Shown here one piece after another: positions 18,014 to 27,201 of a stretch of 64,000 bases of DNA. Each line of letters opens with the position of its first letter. Position 1 is the stretch's first letter. Origin of the DNA: Pedobacter ginsengisoli (GTDB lineage Bacteria > Bacteroidota > Bacteroidia > Sphingobacteriales > Sphingobacteriaceae); NCBI RefSeq assembly GCF_002736205.1, contig NZ_CP024091.1:3159555-3223554 (forward strand), read 5' to 3'. The position numbers were made by a program, and so were the translations under genes. The notes beneath the pieces were generated by a model that was not told where the DNA came from, did not search any database, and worked only from the letters and a program-made list of their open reading frames with translations.

Positions 18014-18952
18014 TTAAAGTTGGTTCATAAAAACTTCGGGTAAAAGTTTGGCACATTTTTCTCTAACTGGCAGTACCTCTGCCTCTGGTATCCACTTATA
18101 GGGCCAGCGCAAACGGGTACTTATAGGTGTCCAGCCACCTACGGCTGCCATAAATTTATCTACAGCCTGGTTGGAGTATCCTTTATCTCTAATATAAGGA
18201 ACAATACAGTTATCCATAAATTCCTGTATGCGGGCTTGTAATTCAAAAGGATCGCCTGTTTTGTTTGCAATTGTGTTATACCATTGCTGTGCAAAGCCCG
18301 GATTTAAACACGCTACATTTGAATAAGCGCCCTGCGCACCATGTGAAATTCCGGCAGCCAAATGATGACCCGGGATGAACACGGAAAACGGGACATTTAA
18401 TGCAGCCATTTCCCGATACCACTGGTCATTGCCACCAGCTACCTTACAACCAGCCAGAGGTATGCCCGCATCAAGTATTTCTGCAAATTCTTTAGGCAAC
18501 AGCTTTCTTTTAGCATGCGGCGGATTATATAAAATCAGCTTCACAGGATCGGCTGCTTCGGTCATCACTCTTAAGAAATCAATGATCTCTTCAAAGGAGG
18601 GCACAAACCAATCGGGCAAAATAATCTGTATGGCAGATGGCCGCAGTATCACTGCACGCTTAATCCTATCTAATGATATTTTAGGGCTCATATGCGAACA
18701 GCCTATCTGAAACGGCATTCCTGCGGCATTACATTTTGAAGCAAGAATACCGTTTACCTCATCGAACTCCTGTTCTGTCTGATTATAGAATTCTCCGGCT
18801 GTACCATTAGAATAGATTCCATTTACATTACTGGCAATTAACACATCAATTTCATGTTCCAATTGTCTGTAATTGATGCTGTCGTCATTATTAATGGGAA
18901 GCAGTAAAGTTGCCCAGTTACCATAAATTTCATCTGCCTTTAATGGAGTCAT
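18014..18952 (-). CDS. Second DapA/NanA-superfamily lyase
   Basis: A 312-residue class I aldolase-like protein. The Schiff-base lysine is Lys170 (AGCKVAGG) and the tyrosine Tyr142 (LYNPPHAKRK); SNGTAGEFYN occupies the carboxylate-loop position. The YNPP pattern and the divergent loop set it apart from the NanA homologue in the same operon, so it probably acts on a different 2-keto acid, for example a modified sialic acid. It sits between SusD and the first sialidase. Exact substrate is unknown. Confidence 0.85.
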   Translation of the reverse strand: MTPLKADEIYGNWATLLLPINNDDSINYRQLEHEIDVLIASNVNGIYSNGTAGEFYNQTEQEFDEVNGILASKCNAAGMPFQIGCSHMSPKISLDRIKRAVILRPSAIQIILPDWFVPSFEEIIDFLRVMTEAADPVKLILYNPPHAKRKLLPKEFAEILDAGIPLAGCKVAGGNDQWYREMAALNVPFSVFIPGHHLAAGISHGAQGAYSNVACLNPGFAQQWYNTIANKTGDPFELQARIQEFMDNCIVPYIRDKGYSNQAVDKFMAAVGGWTPISTRLRWPYKWIPEAEVLPVREKCAKLLPEVFMNQL

Positions 18953-18973
18953 TTTATTCTGATTTGTGATAAA

Positions 18974-20443
18974 TTAATATCCGTCTGTTTGTTTAATGTT
19001 AGGGTTATTTGCAAATACCGTAGTATTTAGCGGCCAGAATAATGGTGTAGTTTTACCAACAAGATTTGGAACATATTTATATACATCAATTGTTCCTCCT
19101 TTATGAAAACGAACAAGATCGTACCAGCGTTTGTTCTCGAAAAACAGCTCACGGCCACGCTCATTAAGAATTTCCAGTTCAACATCTACCTTTACAACAG
19201 ATCCGCTATAAACTCCGGTACCCGCTCTTTGCCTCACCTTGTTCAGGTATTCAATAGCCAATGGTATATTATTCAATCCAGCGTAAGCTTCAGCCTTCAT
19301 CAGGAAGATATCCGATAAACGATAAATGATCAGGTCATTATCAGATACACGGCCATCGGCATAGATGTTTCCAGGATATTTGGTAATCCATGAAATTTTA
19401 GGGCCACTTGCCTGCATCTCGGTGACCCAGGTATATGGAATCCGTTTGTCGTCAGGGTTGGTAAATAAGGCTCTCGACTTTGGGCTGATCTGATATGCTC
19501 CCTGTCCGTTTGCCGAAGTTTGCGCGTAAGGAATCTTATCCAGGTTCAATGCTCCGTCAACCCCTGTTAAATATGGAAGTGCATTTACACCATAGTTGCC
19601 TCCGGCTTCATCTCTTTGAAAGTAAGCCGCCAAAGCCACTTCAGGGTTGGTAGCTGCCCTTACACCTGTTACATTTTTATAATCCTGGTTTAAAGTTAAT
19701 CCCGATGCCTCTACTTCAGTAATTGTTGTAGCTGCAGCAGCAAGATCGGCATCTCCACCGCCAAGCACCTTTGCATTCCATAAATATGCATCTGCTTTCA
19801 GCGCCATTGCAGAACCATATGCAAAACGGTATTTTGACGGGTAAGCCGTTTTTGAAAATCCACTCATAGAAGTAAAATTCTGGATGGCAAGATCAAGATC
19901 TGACTGAACCTGTTTTAAAACATCTACTGCTTTTGATCTTGGCAGTAAAGGCACATTTTCGTCTTCAACTGCCGCCAGCATCAATGGGGCATCACCTATA
20001 ACACGGGTAAGATGGAAATAGAAATAAGCCCTTAAAGCATACGTTTCGGCAAGGATTTTTTTCTTGGTATCCGGATTGGCGGCAAAAGAAAAGCCTTCTA
20101 TTTTTTTTAACAACAAGTTGCAATGACCAATGGCTTTATACCAATCGTTATAGTTGATTGCGCCAGAAGATGGCGTAATGATCTGACTCCATGAGACACC
20201 AAACCTGGAATTAAGCGCAGCAACCAGTTCTTCGCTACGCTCTGTACCGTACACAATATTATTAGCAAACAAACGCATATAGGTGTAGATACCGGTAACA
20301 TAAGGTTCAAAATCGCTCTCGTTCTTAAAGAATACTTCGTCGGTAACACTTGACTGAGGTTTTACTTCGAGCAGCTTTTTACAGCCGGGAGAGATGGCTG
20401 AAAGAGAGATGATGGTTATTATAATGAATGTAATCTTTTTCAT
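18974..20443 (-). CDS. SusD/RagB-family glycan-binding lipoprotein
   Basis: A 489-residue surface lipoprotein from the ATG at 20443; an in-frame ATG 21 bases earlier adds MKTNYKQ and is less likely given the normal MKKITFIIIT signal peptide. The lipobox ends SPGC. SusD-type signatures include AETYALRAYFYFHLTRVIGD and the C-terminal NERGRELFFENKRWYDLVRF. It would cap the SusC-like barrel and capture sialoglycans or free sialic acid for import. It is directly downstream of the SusC gene. Confidence 0.94.
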   Translation of the reverse strand: MKKITFIIITIISLSAISPGCKKLLEVKPQSSVTDEVFFKNESDFEPYVTGIYTYMRLFANNIVYGTERSEELVAALNSRFGVSWSQIITPSSGAINYNDWYKAIGHCNLLLKKIEGFSFAANPDTKKKILAETYALRAYFYFHLTRVIGDAPLMLAAVEDENVPLLPRSKAVDVLKQVQSDLDLAIQNFTSMSGFSKTAYPSKYRFAYGSAMALKADAYLWNAKVLGGGDADLAAAATTITEVEASGLTLNQDYKNVTGVRAATNPEVALAAYFQRDEAGGNYGVNALPYLTGVDGALNLDKIPYAQTSANGQGAYQISPKSRALFTNPDDKRIPYTWVTEMQASGPKISWITKYPGNIYADGRVSDNDLIIYRLSDIFLMKAEAYAGLNNIPLAIEYLNKVRQRAGTGVYSGSVVKVDVELEILNERGRELFFENKRWYDLVRFHKGGTIDVYKYVPNLVGKTTPLFWPLNTTVFANNPNIKQTDGY

Positions 20444-20539
20444 CTGTTTATAATTTGTTTTCATTTGTGATGAAGCTATCAGATTTATTCATACCACTGT
20501 GTGGTTTGAAAAATCATGATGGTTTCATAATTGGTTTTT

Positions 20540-23500
20540 TTAGAATTTCAATGTAACACCTAATAAAAATTGTCTTGGTCTTGGATAACCTCCAGGATCA
20601 AATCCGGTGTAGACTTCGGGGTTTAACCCTTCATATTTGGTTAAATAGCCTACATTATATACCGTAGCGAAAATATTAAGACCAGATGCCTTTATTTTTT
20701 CCAGTACTTTTTTAGGTACATCATAAGAAATTGAAATTTCTCTAAAGGCCAGGAAATCGCCTTTAGAATACATAGCTGATACATCTGAATTGTAGCTATT
20801 GTTATTTCCAAGCGGTGCATTACGCAAGTAGTTACGTTGTCCGAAATCATAATCAGCAAAAGAGAAACGTGCATATTTTTTACCCACATCACCCTGTTTC
20901 TGCCAGATATCAGGTCCTATAGCGGTTGATGGCGCACCTTCATTAAATGCCCTGCCCTGCCCCAATGAACGAGCCAAAGCTCCATTACTGATCAGGTGCC
21001 CCATAGCATAATCCATAGTGAACCTTAATGAGATGTTTTTATAGCTAAAAGTATTTTGCATACCCCCCATTTTATTAGGGTTTCGGTAACCCATAAAAAC
21101 CTGGTCTTTGCTATCGATTACACCATCGCCATTCACATCATCAAAAATATAATCGCCACCTCGTTTTCCTACTGCTATCCCTTGTGGAGAAGCAAGATTA
21201 TCCTTTACTTTCGCATTCCATGCCTTGGCTTCCTCATCAGTAGCAAATACTCCTGTTACCCGGTATGCATAGATCGGATAAGGACGCTCGCCTTCTGCAA
21301 AACCTCCTGCCTCTACCAATGAATTTGAAACCGGATCGAAGATCATATCTCCACCCTGTCTGTTTTTAGCGCGGCCATTATCAGGCAACTTGGTAATTAA
21401 AGCCTGGTTGTAGGCAAAAGAAAAATTAGCATCCCATTTAAAATCATTTCCTTTGATGATGGTTGCACCCAATTCAACCTCTACACCCCGGTTGCGCAGC
21501 TCGCCATTGTTAAATGCAATTGATGAAAAAGGAGACTCAGATGGTAATGGTTTAGATGCCAACCTGTCTTTGGTCCTTTTGTTATAATAATCAACAGTCA
21601 GGTTAATGCGGCTGTTTAAGAACGAAGCATCAATTGCAAAATCTGTAGTTTCTGTAGATTCCCAGCGCAGGTTATAATTGGCAAGGTTGGACCTTAAAAT
21701 ACCCGAGCTCTGAGCATAATTTGCTGTTCTGCCATCAAGAATGGAAGCATAACCACCATAAGTATCAGTAATACTCAGATCGCTAAGGCCTGCAGCACCC
21801 CAGCTTGCCCTTAACTTTAAGGCATTGATAGCCTTTACGTTCCAGAAATCTTCTTTATTAACATTCCATCCTACGGAAGCAGAAGGAAAAAATGCGTATT
21901 TGTTTTGAACGGCAAAATTTGAGAAACCGTCATAACGAAGGGAACCACTGAACAGGTATTTTGCCTTGTAATCATAGTTGATCTGGGTGAATGCACTGGC
22001 AGACCTGGACTCGCCAATGGTGGTTGCAAAGTTGGTAACGTTACTCATGACTACCCCATTGATTACTGTTGTTGGTGGCTCATTTATGGTATAGATATAA
22101 TCGTTACTTCCTCTCTGAGAGCCCAGACTAGCCACATGATCAGTGTTTCTGATAAAGTTAACACCACCAAGAGCAGTAAAATTATGTGCGTCCTTTATAC
22201 TAAAATCATATTGCAAAACCTGATCGATCATCAGCTGTCTGGCATTTTTAGTGTAATCGTTTTTCTGACGCTGCGTTGCTGGCTGTACTTCATCAGCAGG
22301 AGTTCCCTTCCTCATAAATAGCTCTTTATAATCGTCTATCAGATAAGAAAAAGAGGGTTTAAAATGCAACCCTTTAGTGATGGTCAGATCTCCCGCTACT
22401 CTGGATACCAATCTTTCGCTTGAGGTACGTGTGTCATCATACATCAAAGTATGAAAGCGGTTACGAACGGTATACAGCTCGCCCGGCATAGGGTTTCCGT
22501 CATCTTTAAAAGTACGGATCAATGGCGTGATACGCGTACCTCTTACCAATTCGTTTTGAAAACCATCAACATAATTAGGCATTACATTCTGATAGTTCAG
22601 CATCACATCAATACGGAAATTATCTGCAGCTTTAAACCCGAAATTTCCAAGCCCGTCGTAACGCTTATATTTGGTTCCGGCAAATGTTCCTGCTTGATTG
22701 GTATAACCCATTGAAAGGTTAAAATCGGATTTTTCGCCACCACCACTGAGGGACAGGTTTTCGTTTGTACTCAAATCTGTATTCCAAAGCATATCCTGAT
22801 AATTGTTATCCGCATATAATAGTTTTGTACCCGGATTTATAGGATCATCCATTACTTTCCAGCCCCTGGACAACAGGTTATCCACGTAAGATTGTCCTTC
22901 TACAGATACGATATTATCATACAAAGCAGTAAGGTTGATGTTTTTACCGTACTGCCCTTTTTGTGTATATACGCGGGTACCTGCTGAGAAACCACCATTA
23001 TTTAAAAGGTTATTTTTATCAAGTGCATCGGCAGTATTTTTTACTGTGGTACGTGCTAAACGCAGGTATTCTTCGGCATTCAGGTAATCGTAATCGCGGG
23101 CCGGGGTTTCCCATGTTGTTCTGTGGTTTAGCGCAATCGTCATTTTTGCGTTTGCTTTACCCCCTTTTGTTTTAATCACAATAACACCATTTGCACCCCT
23201 TGCACCGTATATTGCTGTAGAGGCAGCATCCTTCATTACCTGCAGCGATTCTATATTATCAGGATTCACATCATTCATAGACCTGAATACCCCATCAACT
23301 ATAACAAGCGGGGAATTGTTATCGGACGACCCGGTGGAACTTCCATTGTTATTACCAAGGCCTGAGCCATAAGCGTTAGGCTTAGTACCACCTCTGATAA
23401 TGATGTTTGTAGCACCTACACCAGGCTGTCCGGTGGTAACAGGTACCGAAACACCTGCAATTTTACCTTGCAAGGCTTGTACAGGATTAGGGCTTGCAAT

Positions 23501-23911
23501 ATTTTTAAGTTCATCGGGTGCTAATTTTGAAATAGCAGCTGTGGTTTTAGTTCTTGATTGCTGAGTATACCCTACAATAAGCACCTCTTCCATAGAAGTT
23601 ACATCAGATTCAAGCACAACATCGAGCTTACTCTGGCCGTTTACCTGCACTTCCTTAGTTTTAAAACCGAGATAAGAGAATACCAAAGTCCCTTGATTTG
23701 CAGGTATCCTGAGTGAATATTTACCGTTTACATCAGTAGATATTCCTGTAGAGGTTCCCTTAAGTTTAACACTTACGCCCGGTAACGTTTCTCCTCCTGA
23801 TCCGGAAATAACCTGCCCTGAGATCAGCAGGCCACCGGTTTGGCCAAAGAGGTTTGTAGTTGCAAAAAAGCAACAGAGAACGGATAGAAAAATAAAAATC
23901 CTTTTCTTCAT
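20540..23911 (-). CDS. SusC/RagA-family TonB-dependent outer-membrane transporter
   Basis: A 1123-residue outer-membrane barrel with a signal peptide (about 1-24), a carboxypeptidase-regulatory-like domain (about 31-115) and a plug domain containing LVIVDGVFRSMNDVNPDNIE and IYGARGANGVIVIKTKGG. The C-terminal beta-barrel ends in a terminal phenylalanine (LLGVTLKF). It lacks an N-terminal STN signalling domain, so this locus is not controlled by an anti-sigma pathway; the nearby FadR-type regulator is the likely controller. Its substrate is inferred to be sialic acid or sialylated oligosaccharide from its neighbours. Confidence 0.95.
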   Translation of the reverse strand: MKKRIFIFLSVLCCFFATTNLFGQTGGLLISGQVISGSGGETLPGVSVKLKGTSTGISTDVNGKYSLRIPANQGTLVFSYLGFKTKEVQVNGQSKLDVVLESDVTSMEEVLIVGYTQQSRTKTTAAISKLAPDELKNIASPNPVQALQGKIAGVSVPVTTGQPGVGATNIIIRGGTKPNAYGSGLGNNNGSSTGSSDNNSPLVIVDGVFRSMNDVNPDNIESLQVMKDAASTAIYGARGANGVIVIKTKGGKANAKMTIALNHRTTWETPARDYDYLNAEEYLRLARTTVKNTADALDKNNLLNNGGFSAGTRVYTQKGQYGKNINLTALYDNIVSVEGQSYVDNLLSRGWKVMDDPINPGTKLLYADNNYQDMLWNTDLSTNENLSLSGGGEKSDFNLSMGYTNQAGTFAGTKYKRYDGLGNFGFKAADNFRIDVMLNYQNVMPNYVDGFQNELVRGTRITPLIRTFKDDGNPMPGELYTVRNRFHTLMYDDTRTSSERLVSRVAGDLTITKGLHFKPSFSYLIDDYKELFMRKGTPADEVQPATQRQKNDYTKNARQLMIDQVLQYDFSIKDAHNFTALGGVNFIRNTDHVASLGSQRGSNDYIYTINEPPTTVINGVVMSNVTNFATTIGESRSASAFTQINYDYKAKYLFSGSLRYDGFSNFAVQNKYAFFPSASVGWNVNKEDFWNVKAINALKLRASWGAAGLSDLSITDTYGGYASILDGRTANYAQSSGILRSNLANYNLRWESTETTDFAIDASFLNSRINLTVDYYNKRTKDRLASKPLPSESPFSSIAFNNGELRNRGVEVELGATIIKGNDFKWDANFSFAYNQALITKLPDNGRAKNRQGGDMIFDPVSNSLVEAGGFAEGERPYPIYAYRVTGVFATDEEAKAWNAKVKDNLASPQGIAVGKRGGDYIFDDVNGDGVIDSKDQVFMGYRNPNKMGGMQNTFSYKNISLRFTMDYAMGHLISNGALARSLGQGRAFNEGAPSTAIGPDIWQKQGDVGKKYARFSFADYDFGQRNYLRNAPLGNNNSYNSDVSAMYSKGDFLAFREISISYDVPKKVLEKIKASGLNIFATVYNVGYLTKYEGLNPEVYTGFDPGGYPRPRQFLLGVTLKF

Positions 23912-23986
23912 AACTGGTTTAATTTTTAATATTTGGTTTATGGTTGTTATGTGCTCAAGGGATGATAAAACACATAGTATTTGGTT

Positions 23987-25273
23987 TTAAGGTTCAGTGC
24001 TTCCGTTTAAGATCCAGGCCAGATTAAACTTGTTAAATTCAATAGATTTATTGCTGGTAGCTGAATTCTGAACATCTTCATTGTATTCTATTAATGCACC
24101 AATACAGTAGTCGGCCGTTTTTACCATGCTCGAATAGCCACCGTAAACTATGGTGCTGCTGGTATAATTGCAGTTTGCAGTAGGGTAAAGCGCACGGCTT
24201 CTTGGCCAGGTAACTCCATCATCATAACTAATGCGCACAGTCATGTTGCAGCGCTGACCTGTTCCGTTAGGGTTAAGAAATATGATCCTGTTCGGATCAT
24301 CAGTATTGTATCTTAGTATTGATCCTTCACATTTTGGATCCGGCAGTGCGGCTACTGTTGAAAAAGCAGGGAAGCCGCCAGCAATAGAGCCAACCGATTT
24401 TCTTCTGGTTTTTGATAAATTCCACTCGGTAGTACCCGGCCTGTCATTTCTCATCAGGCTTCCGTTCATCAATTCTACTATTGTACTTTCATCAGTACCA
24501 CCCGCAGTTGGTTCATATTGCCATGTTGCACCATGATCGTCACTATATATATTTCTTCCGTAAGCAGGGACAATCAGTCTGCCGGGGTGATCATAAGCCG
24601 TTCTGATCCCTATGCCCGGGCCAACGCAGTCCCATTTATACGTAAGTGGAGTTAGGGTACTGGTACGATCTAAAGGAACAGACCATGTAACGCCATCATC
24701 ATCACTATAAGAAGTATGAATTTTTCTATCGCCCCATGCCTTAAAATCAGACCATTGAGCTTTAAACTCATCATTCCATTGCAAAAACAACCAGATTCTT
24801 CCATATTCACCCACAGTTGGATCGTAAACAGCTGTTGGATTGCCCCATGTTCCGGCTCCACTGCCAACAACCTCCCCTAAGGCAGACCAGCTGGCTCCGT
24901 TGTTTACAGATCTTTTATAAACTACATTGATATCTCCATAATCACTTGGGCTCCATCTTCTGCCTTCGGCGAAGGCAACCAGCGTTCCATTTTTTGTTTT
25001 TATGATTGAAGGGATTCTGAAAGAATGGTAAATACTTTCATTGCCTCCGTTGAATACAACTACACGCGTATTCACAGGGGCGGCAAGCGCAGCAGCAACA
25101 ACCTTGGTCGTGCTTTGCTCTTTAGGTTTTTCAATGGTGCTTGCAGTTATTGAGTTTTTAGAACACCCAATTGCAAGGGAGATGATGACGATGAGACAGC
25201 AAGATACGATTACAAGATATTTGCCATCATTTTTTTTGAAGTGGTTCATAGCGGTCAATTTATATTTAGTCAT
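23987..25273 (-). CDS. Second exo-alpha-sialidase lipoprotein
   Basis: A 428-residue GH33-type sialidase. The FRIP arginine motif is YHSFRIPSIIKTKNGTLVAF, and Asp boxes include SDDDGVTW, SDDHGATW and SYDDGVTW. The lipobox ends LAIGC. A later ATG at 25249 (MNHFKKND) would give a shorter, more normal signal peptide. It is the first gene of the minus-strand sialic-acid operon, and its promoter region contains a short palindrome. It differs clearly from the other sialidase, suggesting different linkage preference. Confidence 0.9.
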   Translation of the reverse strand: MTKYKLTAMNHFKKNDGKYLVIVSCCLIVIISLAIGCSKNSITASTIEKPKEQSTTKVVAAALAAPVNTRVVVFNGGNESIYHSFRIPSIIKTKNGTLVAFAEGRRWSPSDYGDINVVYKRSVNNGASWSALGEVVGSGAGTWGNPTAVYDPTVGEYGRIWLFLQWNDEFKAQWSDFKAWGDRKIHTSYSDDDGVTWSVPLDRTSTLTPLTYKWDCVGPGIGIRTAYDHPGRLIVPAYGRNIYSDDHGATWQYEPTAGGTDESTIVELMNGSLMRNDRPGTTEWNLSKTRRKSVGSIAGGFPAFSTVAALPDPKCEGSILRYNTDDPNRIIFLNPNGTGQRCNMTVRISYDDGVTWPRSRALYPTANCNYTSSTIVYGGYSSMVKTADYCIGALIEYNEDVQNSATSNKSIEFNKFNLAWILNGSTEP

Positions 25274-25280
25274 AAGCCCT

Positions 25281-25293
25281 TATGTAGGACATA
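25281..25293. promoter_or_regulatory. Candidate operator palindrome upstream of the sialic-acid operon
   Basis: TATGT-AGG-ACATA is a perfect 5-base inverted repeat with a 3-base centre, 8 bases upstream of the first sialidase start. A related TATGT-N3-ACA lies in the promoter of the FadR-type regulator, at 26125-26135. FadR/GntR dimers bind short palindromes of this size, but the assignment is inferred. Confidence 0.35.
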
Positions 25294-25350
25294 TCAAATG
25301 TGGGAACTATTTTTTAGAAAACCAAATAATTAAATTTCATTTATAAAAAA

Positions 25351-25379
25351 AGGCTTCCAGATATTGTATCTGGAAGCCT
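25351..25379. terminator. Bidirectional terminator after the FadR-type regulator gene
   Basis: A perfect 13-base-pair stem (25351-25363 with 25367-25379), 3-base loop, with A/T runs on both sides. It lies 27 bases beyond the regulator stop on the minus strand, so the regulator and the downstream sialidase operon are separate transcripts. Confidence 0.88.
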
Positions 25380-25405
25380 TTTTTTATAAATATGTAAGAT
25401 AAGAA

Positions 25406-26092
25406 TTACTTTAACCGATCGAAATGAGGCTTAAGATGTGCCTCCATTCCTTTTTTAAAATCTGCTTTTGATCCTGTTTTCAGAATCTGAACAAGATCCA
25501 TATGATTCACTTTACCCATGATAGGTTTCTTTTCAAGGGTAACTACATAGTCAAAAATGGGAAGCAACATGATTTGAAATCTTTTCAATGTATCATTACC
25601 CGACATTTCGTAAAGCTTACCATGAAATGCAATTTCATTTTTAATTCTGAATGAATTATCGTGGTTCACTTCCTTTTTGGCTATGTTTTCTAATTCAGCA
25701 ATATCCTTATCGGTTTTTCTGATATAAATAAGATCGGCCAATCCCATTTCAAGTACAAGTCTAAGCTCAAAAATATCCTGAAGTGTATCCTTATCAATAA
25801 TCAGCGGATCAAGAACACGTTCAAACGTTCCAAGAATATCTGGTCTGGCCAACACCATACCTCTTTTCTTTTTAGTTTCAACCATGCCCAGCATGCGCAG
25901 TCGGCTTAATGCTTCACGCAAAACATTTCTGCTTACCCCCAGAGCCTCGGCTAACTCCAGTTCTTTTGGCAAAGCATCGCCGGGCAGGAAGGATTTCTTT
26001 TTTAAATATTCCCTCAGTTTTACTTCAACAACATCCGCCATCGTACTTGACGTGATGGGAGCCAGATCTTTACTTAAATCGTTAATTGCCAT
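25406..26092 (-). CDS. FadR/GntR-family transcriptional regulator of the sialic-acid locus
   Basis: A 228-residue cytoplasmic regulator. The winged helix-turn-helix (about 22-90) shows LPKELELAEALGVSRNVLRE followed by LSRLRMLGMVETKKKRG. The C-terminal all-helical FCD-type ligand domain (about 95-225) carries the Asp/His pattern of FadR members (LRLVLEMGLADL, EIAFHGKLYEMSGN). Acting as a repressor relieved by sialic acid or a breakdown product is inferred from its place directly upstream of the locus. Confidence 0.9.
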   Translation of the reverse strand: MAINDLSKDLAPITSSTMADVVEVKLREYLKKKSFLPGDALPKELELAEALGVSRNVLREALSRLRMLGMVETKKKRGMVLARPDILGTFERVLDPLIIDKDTLQDIFELRLVLEMGLADLIYIRKTDKDIAELENIAKKEVNHDNSFRIKNEIAFHGKLYEMSGNDTLKRFQIMLLPIFDYVVTLEKKPIMGKVNHMDLVQILKTGSKADFKKGMEAHLKPHFDRLK

Positions 26093-26124
26093 AATGCCCC
26101 AAAAGTGAGATATTTTTTTGTTAA

Positions 26125-26135
26125 TATGTACTACA
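26125..26135. promoter_or_regulatory. Candidate regulator site in its own promoter
   Basis: TATGT-ACT-ACA resembles the palindrome before the first sialidase gene, with an imperfect right arm. It lies 33 bases upstream of the regulator start, where autoregulation would act. Low support on its own. Confidence 0.25.
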
Positions 26136-26176
26136 AGATAAAAATATTCTCAATAAGCATTTTAGTTTTTCACCCC

Positions 26177-27019
26177 TTAATTTAAAGGGACTGTATTTAG
26201 TGTAAGTAAAGGCCAAACACCCGGTTTAGGAAAACTTACGCCCTTAGTATCGCCTTTGGCCGCATCTGATCCAAAATAATAGAGCGGATGACCTTTGTAG
26301 GATAACTGATTTTTACCCACAGAAGTGATAACTGTAAACATTTCTTTTTTGAGAACAGAGGGAACATTTAAAATCTCTGATTCAAATATTGGCCATACCG
26401 CATTGTTGCTCAGATCAGGTTTGGTAAAATTATTCTTGTTAAAAGTATCGGGTGTAAAAGCATACAGGGTTCTGCCATTCGCATCGGTAAGGTAAACGGT
26501 TATCCCCACCCCTTCCTTAGAATCGGCAGTATAATTTTTACCATCATGCCCCACCAGTTGCTGGCTGGCCATCATAACTGAATAATCGGGTTTGGCAACG
26601 AACCATACTCCTCCTACACCATCGCCTTTAATCTCATCTTTGGTCTTATCTCCTGCATAATAATACAACGGCCATCCTTTATAGGTGGTTTGTTTCGATC
26701 CATCGGCTCTGGTAATGGTGGCAATATCTGCAGCATTTAATCCTGTTGGAGGGGTTGCATTTTCTGCATAGTACACGGGCCAGGTGGTTAAGCAGCCGTC
26801 AATACAACTGGATGTGTTCTTGGCATCTTTTACAAAACAATAAAGGGTTTTACCTGTTCCATCAGTAATCACACTACCGAAAGATGCCGATGCTGCAAGT
26901 TTAAGATCGTAAGAAACCTCAGGTTCTTTAACGACATCATCTTTTTTCTTTGAGCAGCCTGTAAAAAGTACTGTTGCTAAACTAAACAGCACAAATGTTT
27001 TTTTGAATAAGGGTGACAT
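26177..27019 (-). CDS. Lipoprotein with two secreted-repeat (COG4315-type) units
   Basis: A 280-residue lipoprotein with signal and lipobox LFTGC (Cys22). The mature part holds two copies of the module seen in COG4315 lipoproteins: FGSVITDGTGKTLYCF ... TTWPVYY ... GWPLYYYAGD in the first and VYLTDANGRTLYAF ... VWPIFESE ... GHPLYYFGSD in the second. The role of the family is unknown; it is usually cell-surface or periplasmic. It is divergent from the ECF sigma gene, with about 150 bases between them. Confidence 0.82.
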   Translation of the reverse strand: MSPLFKKTFVLFSLATVLFTGCSKKKDDVVKEPEVSYDLKLAASASFGSVITDGTGKTLYCFVKDAKNTSSCIDGCLTTWPVYYAENATPPTGLNAADIATITRADGSKQTTYKGWPLYYYAGDKTKDEIKGDGVGGVWFVAKPDYSVMMASQQLVGHDGKNYTADSKEGVGITVYLTDANGRTLYAFTPDTFNKNNFTKPDLSNNAVWPIFESEILNVPSVLKKEMFTVITSVGKNQLSYKGHPLYYFGSDAAKGDTKGVSFPKPGVWPLLTLNTVPLN

Positions 27020-27201
27020 AGTTGTTTTTTTTAAGGTGAATTAAAGAGTTGATTGTATTAATCAAGATTACGGGAGCCGGGCATAAATGGTTGTGCCATG
27101 ATCAGAAAATAAATTTTTATTTTTAAAGCAACCTATTGCGTAACTTAAACGTATTGTTGGTAGTATAGGTAGAAATGGCCAATGTAAAATCGAAAAAATA
27201 G

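Noticed and set aside
25351..25379. Hairpin as part of a riboswitch for the sialidase operon
   Set aside because: It has the simple long stem, short loop and flanking A/T runs of a bidirectional terminator, and it lies after the regulator gene.
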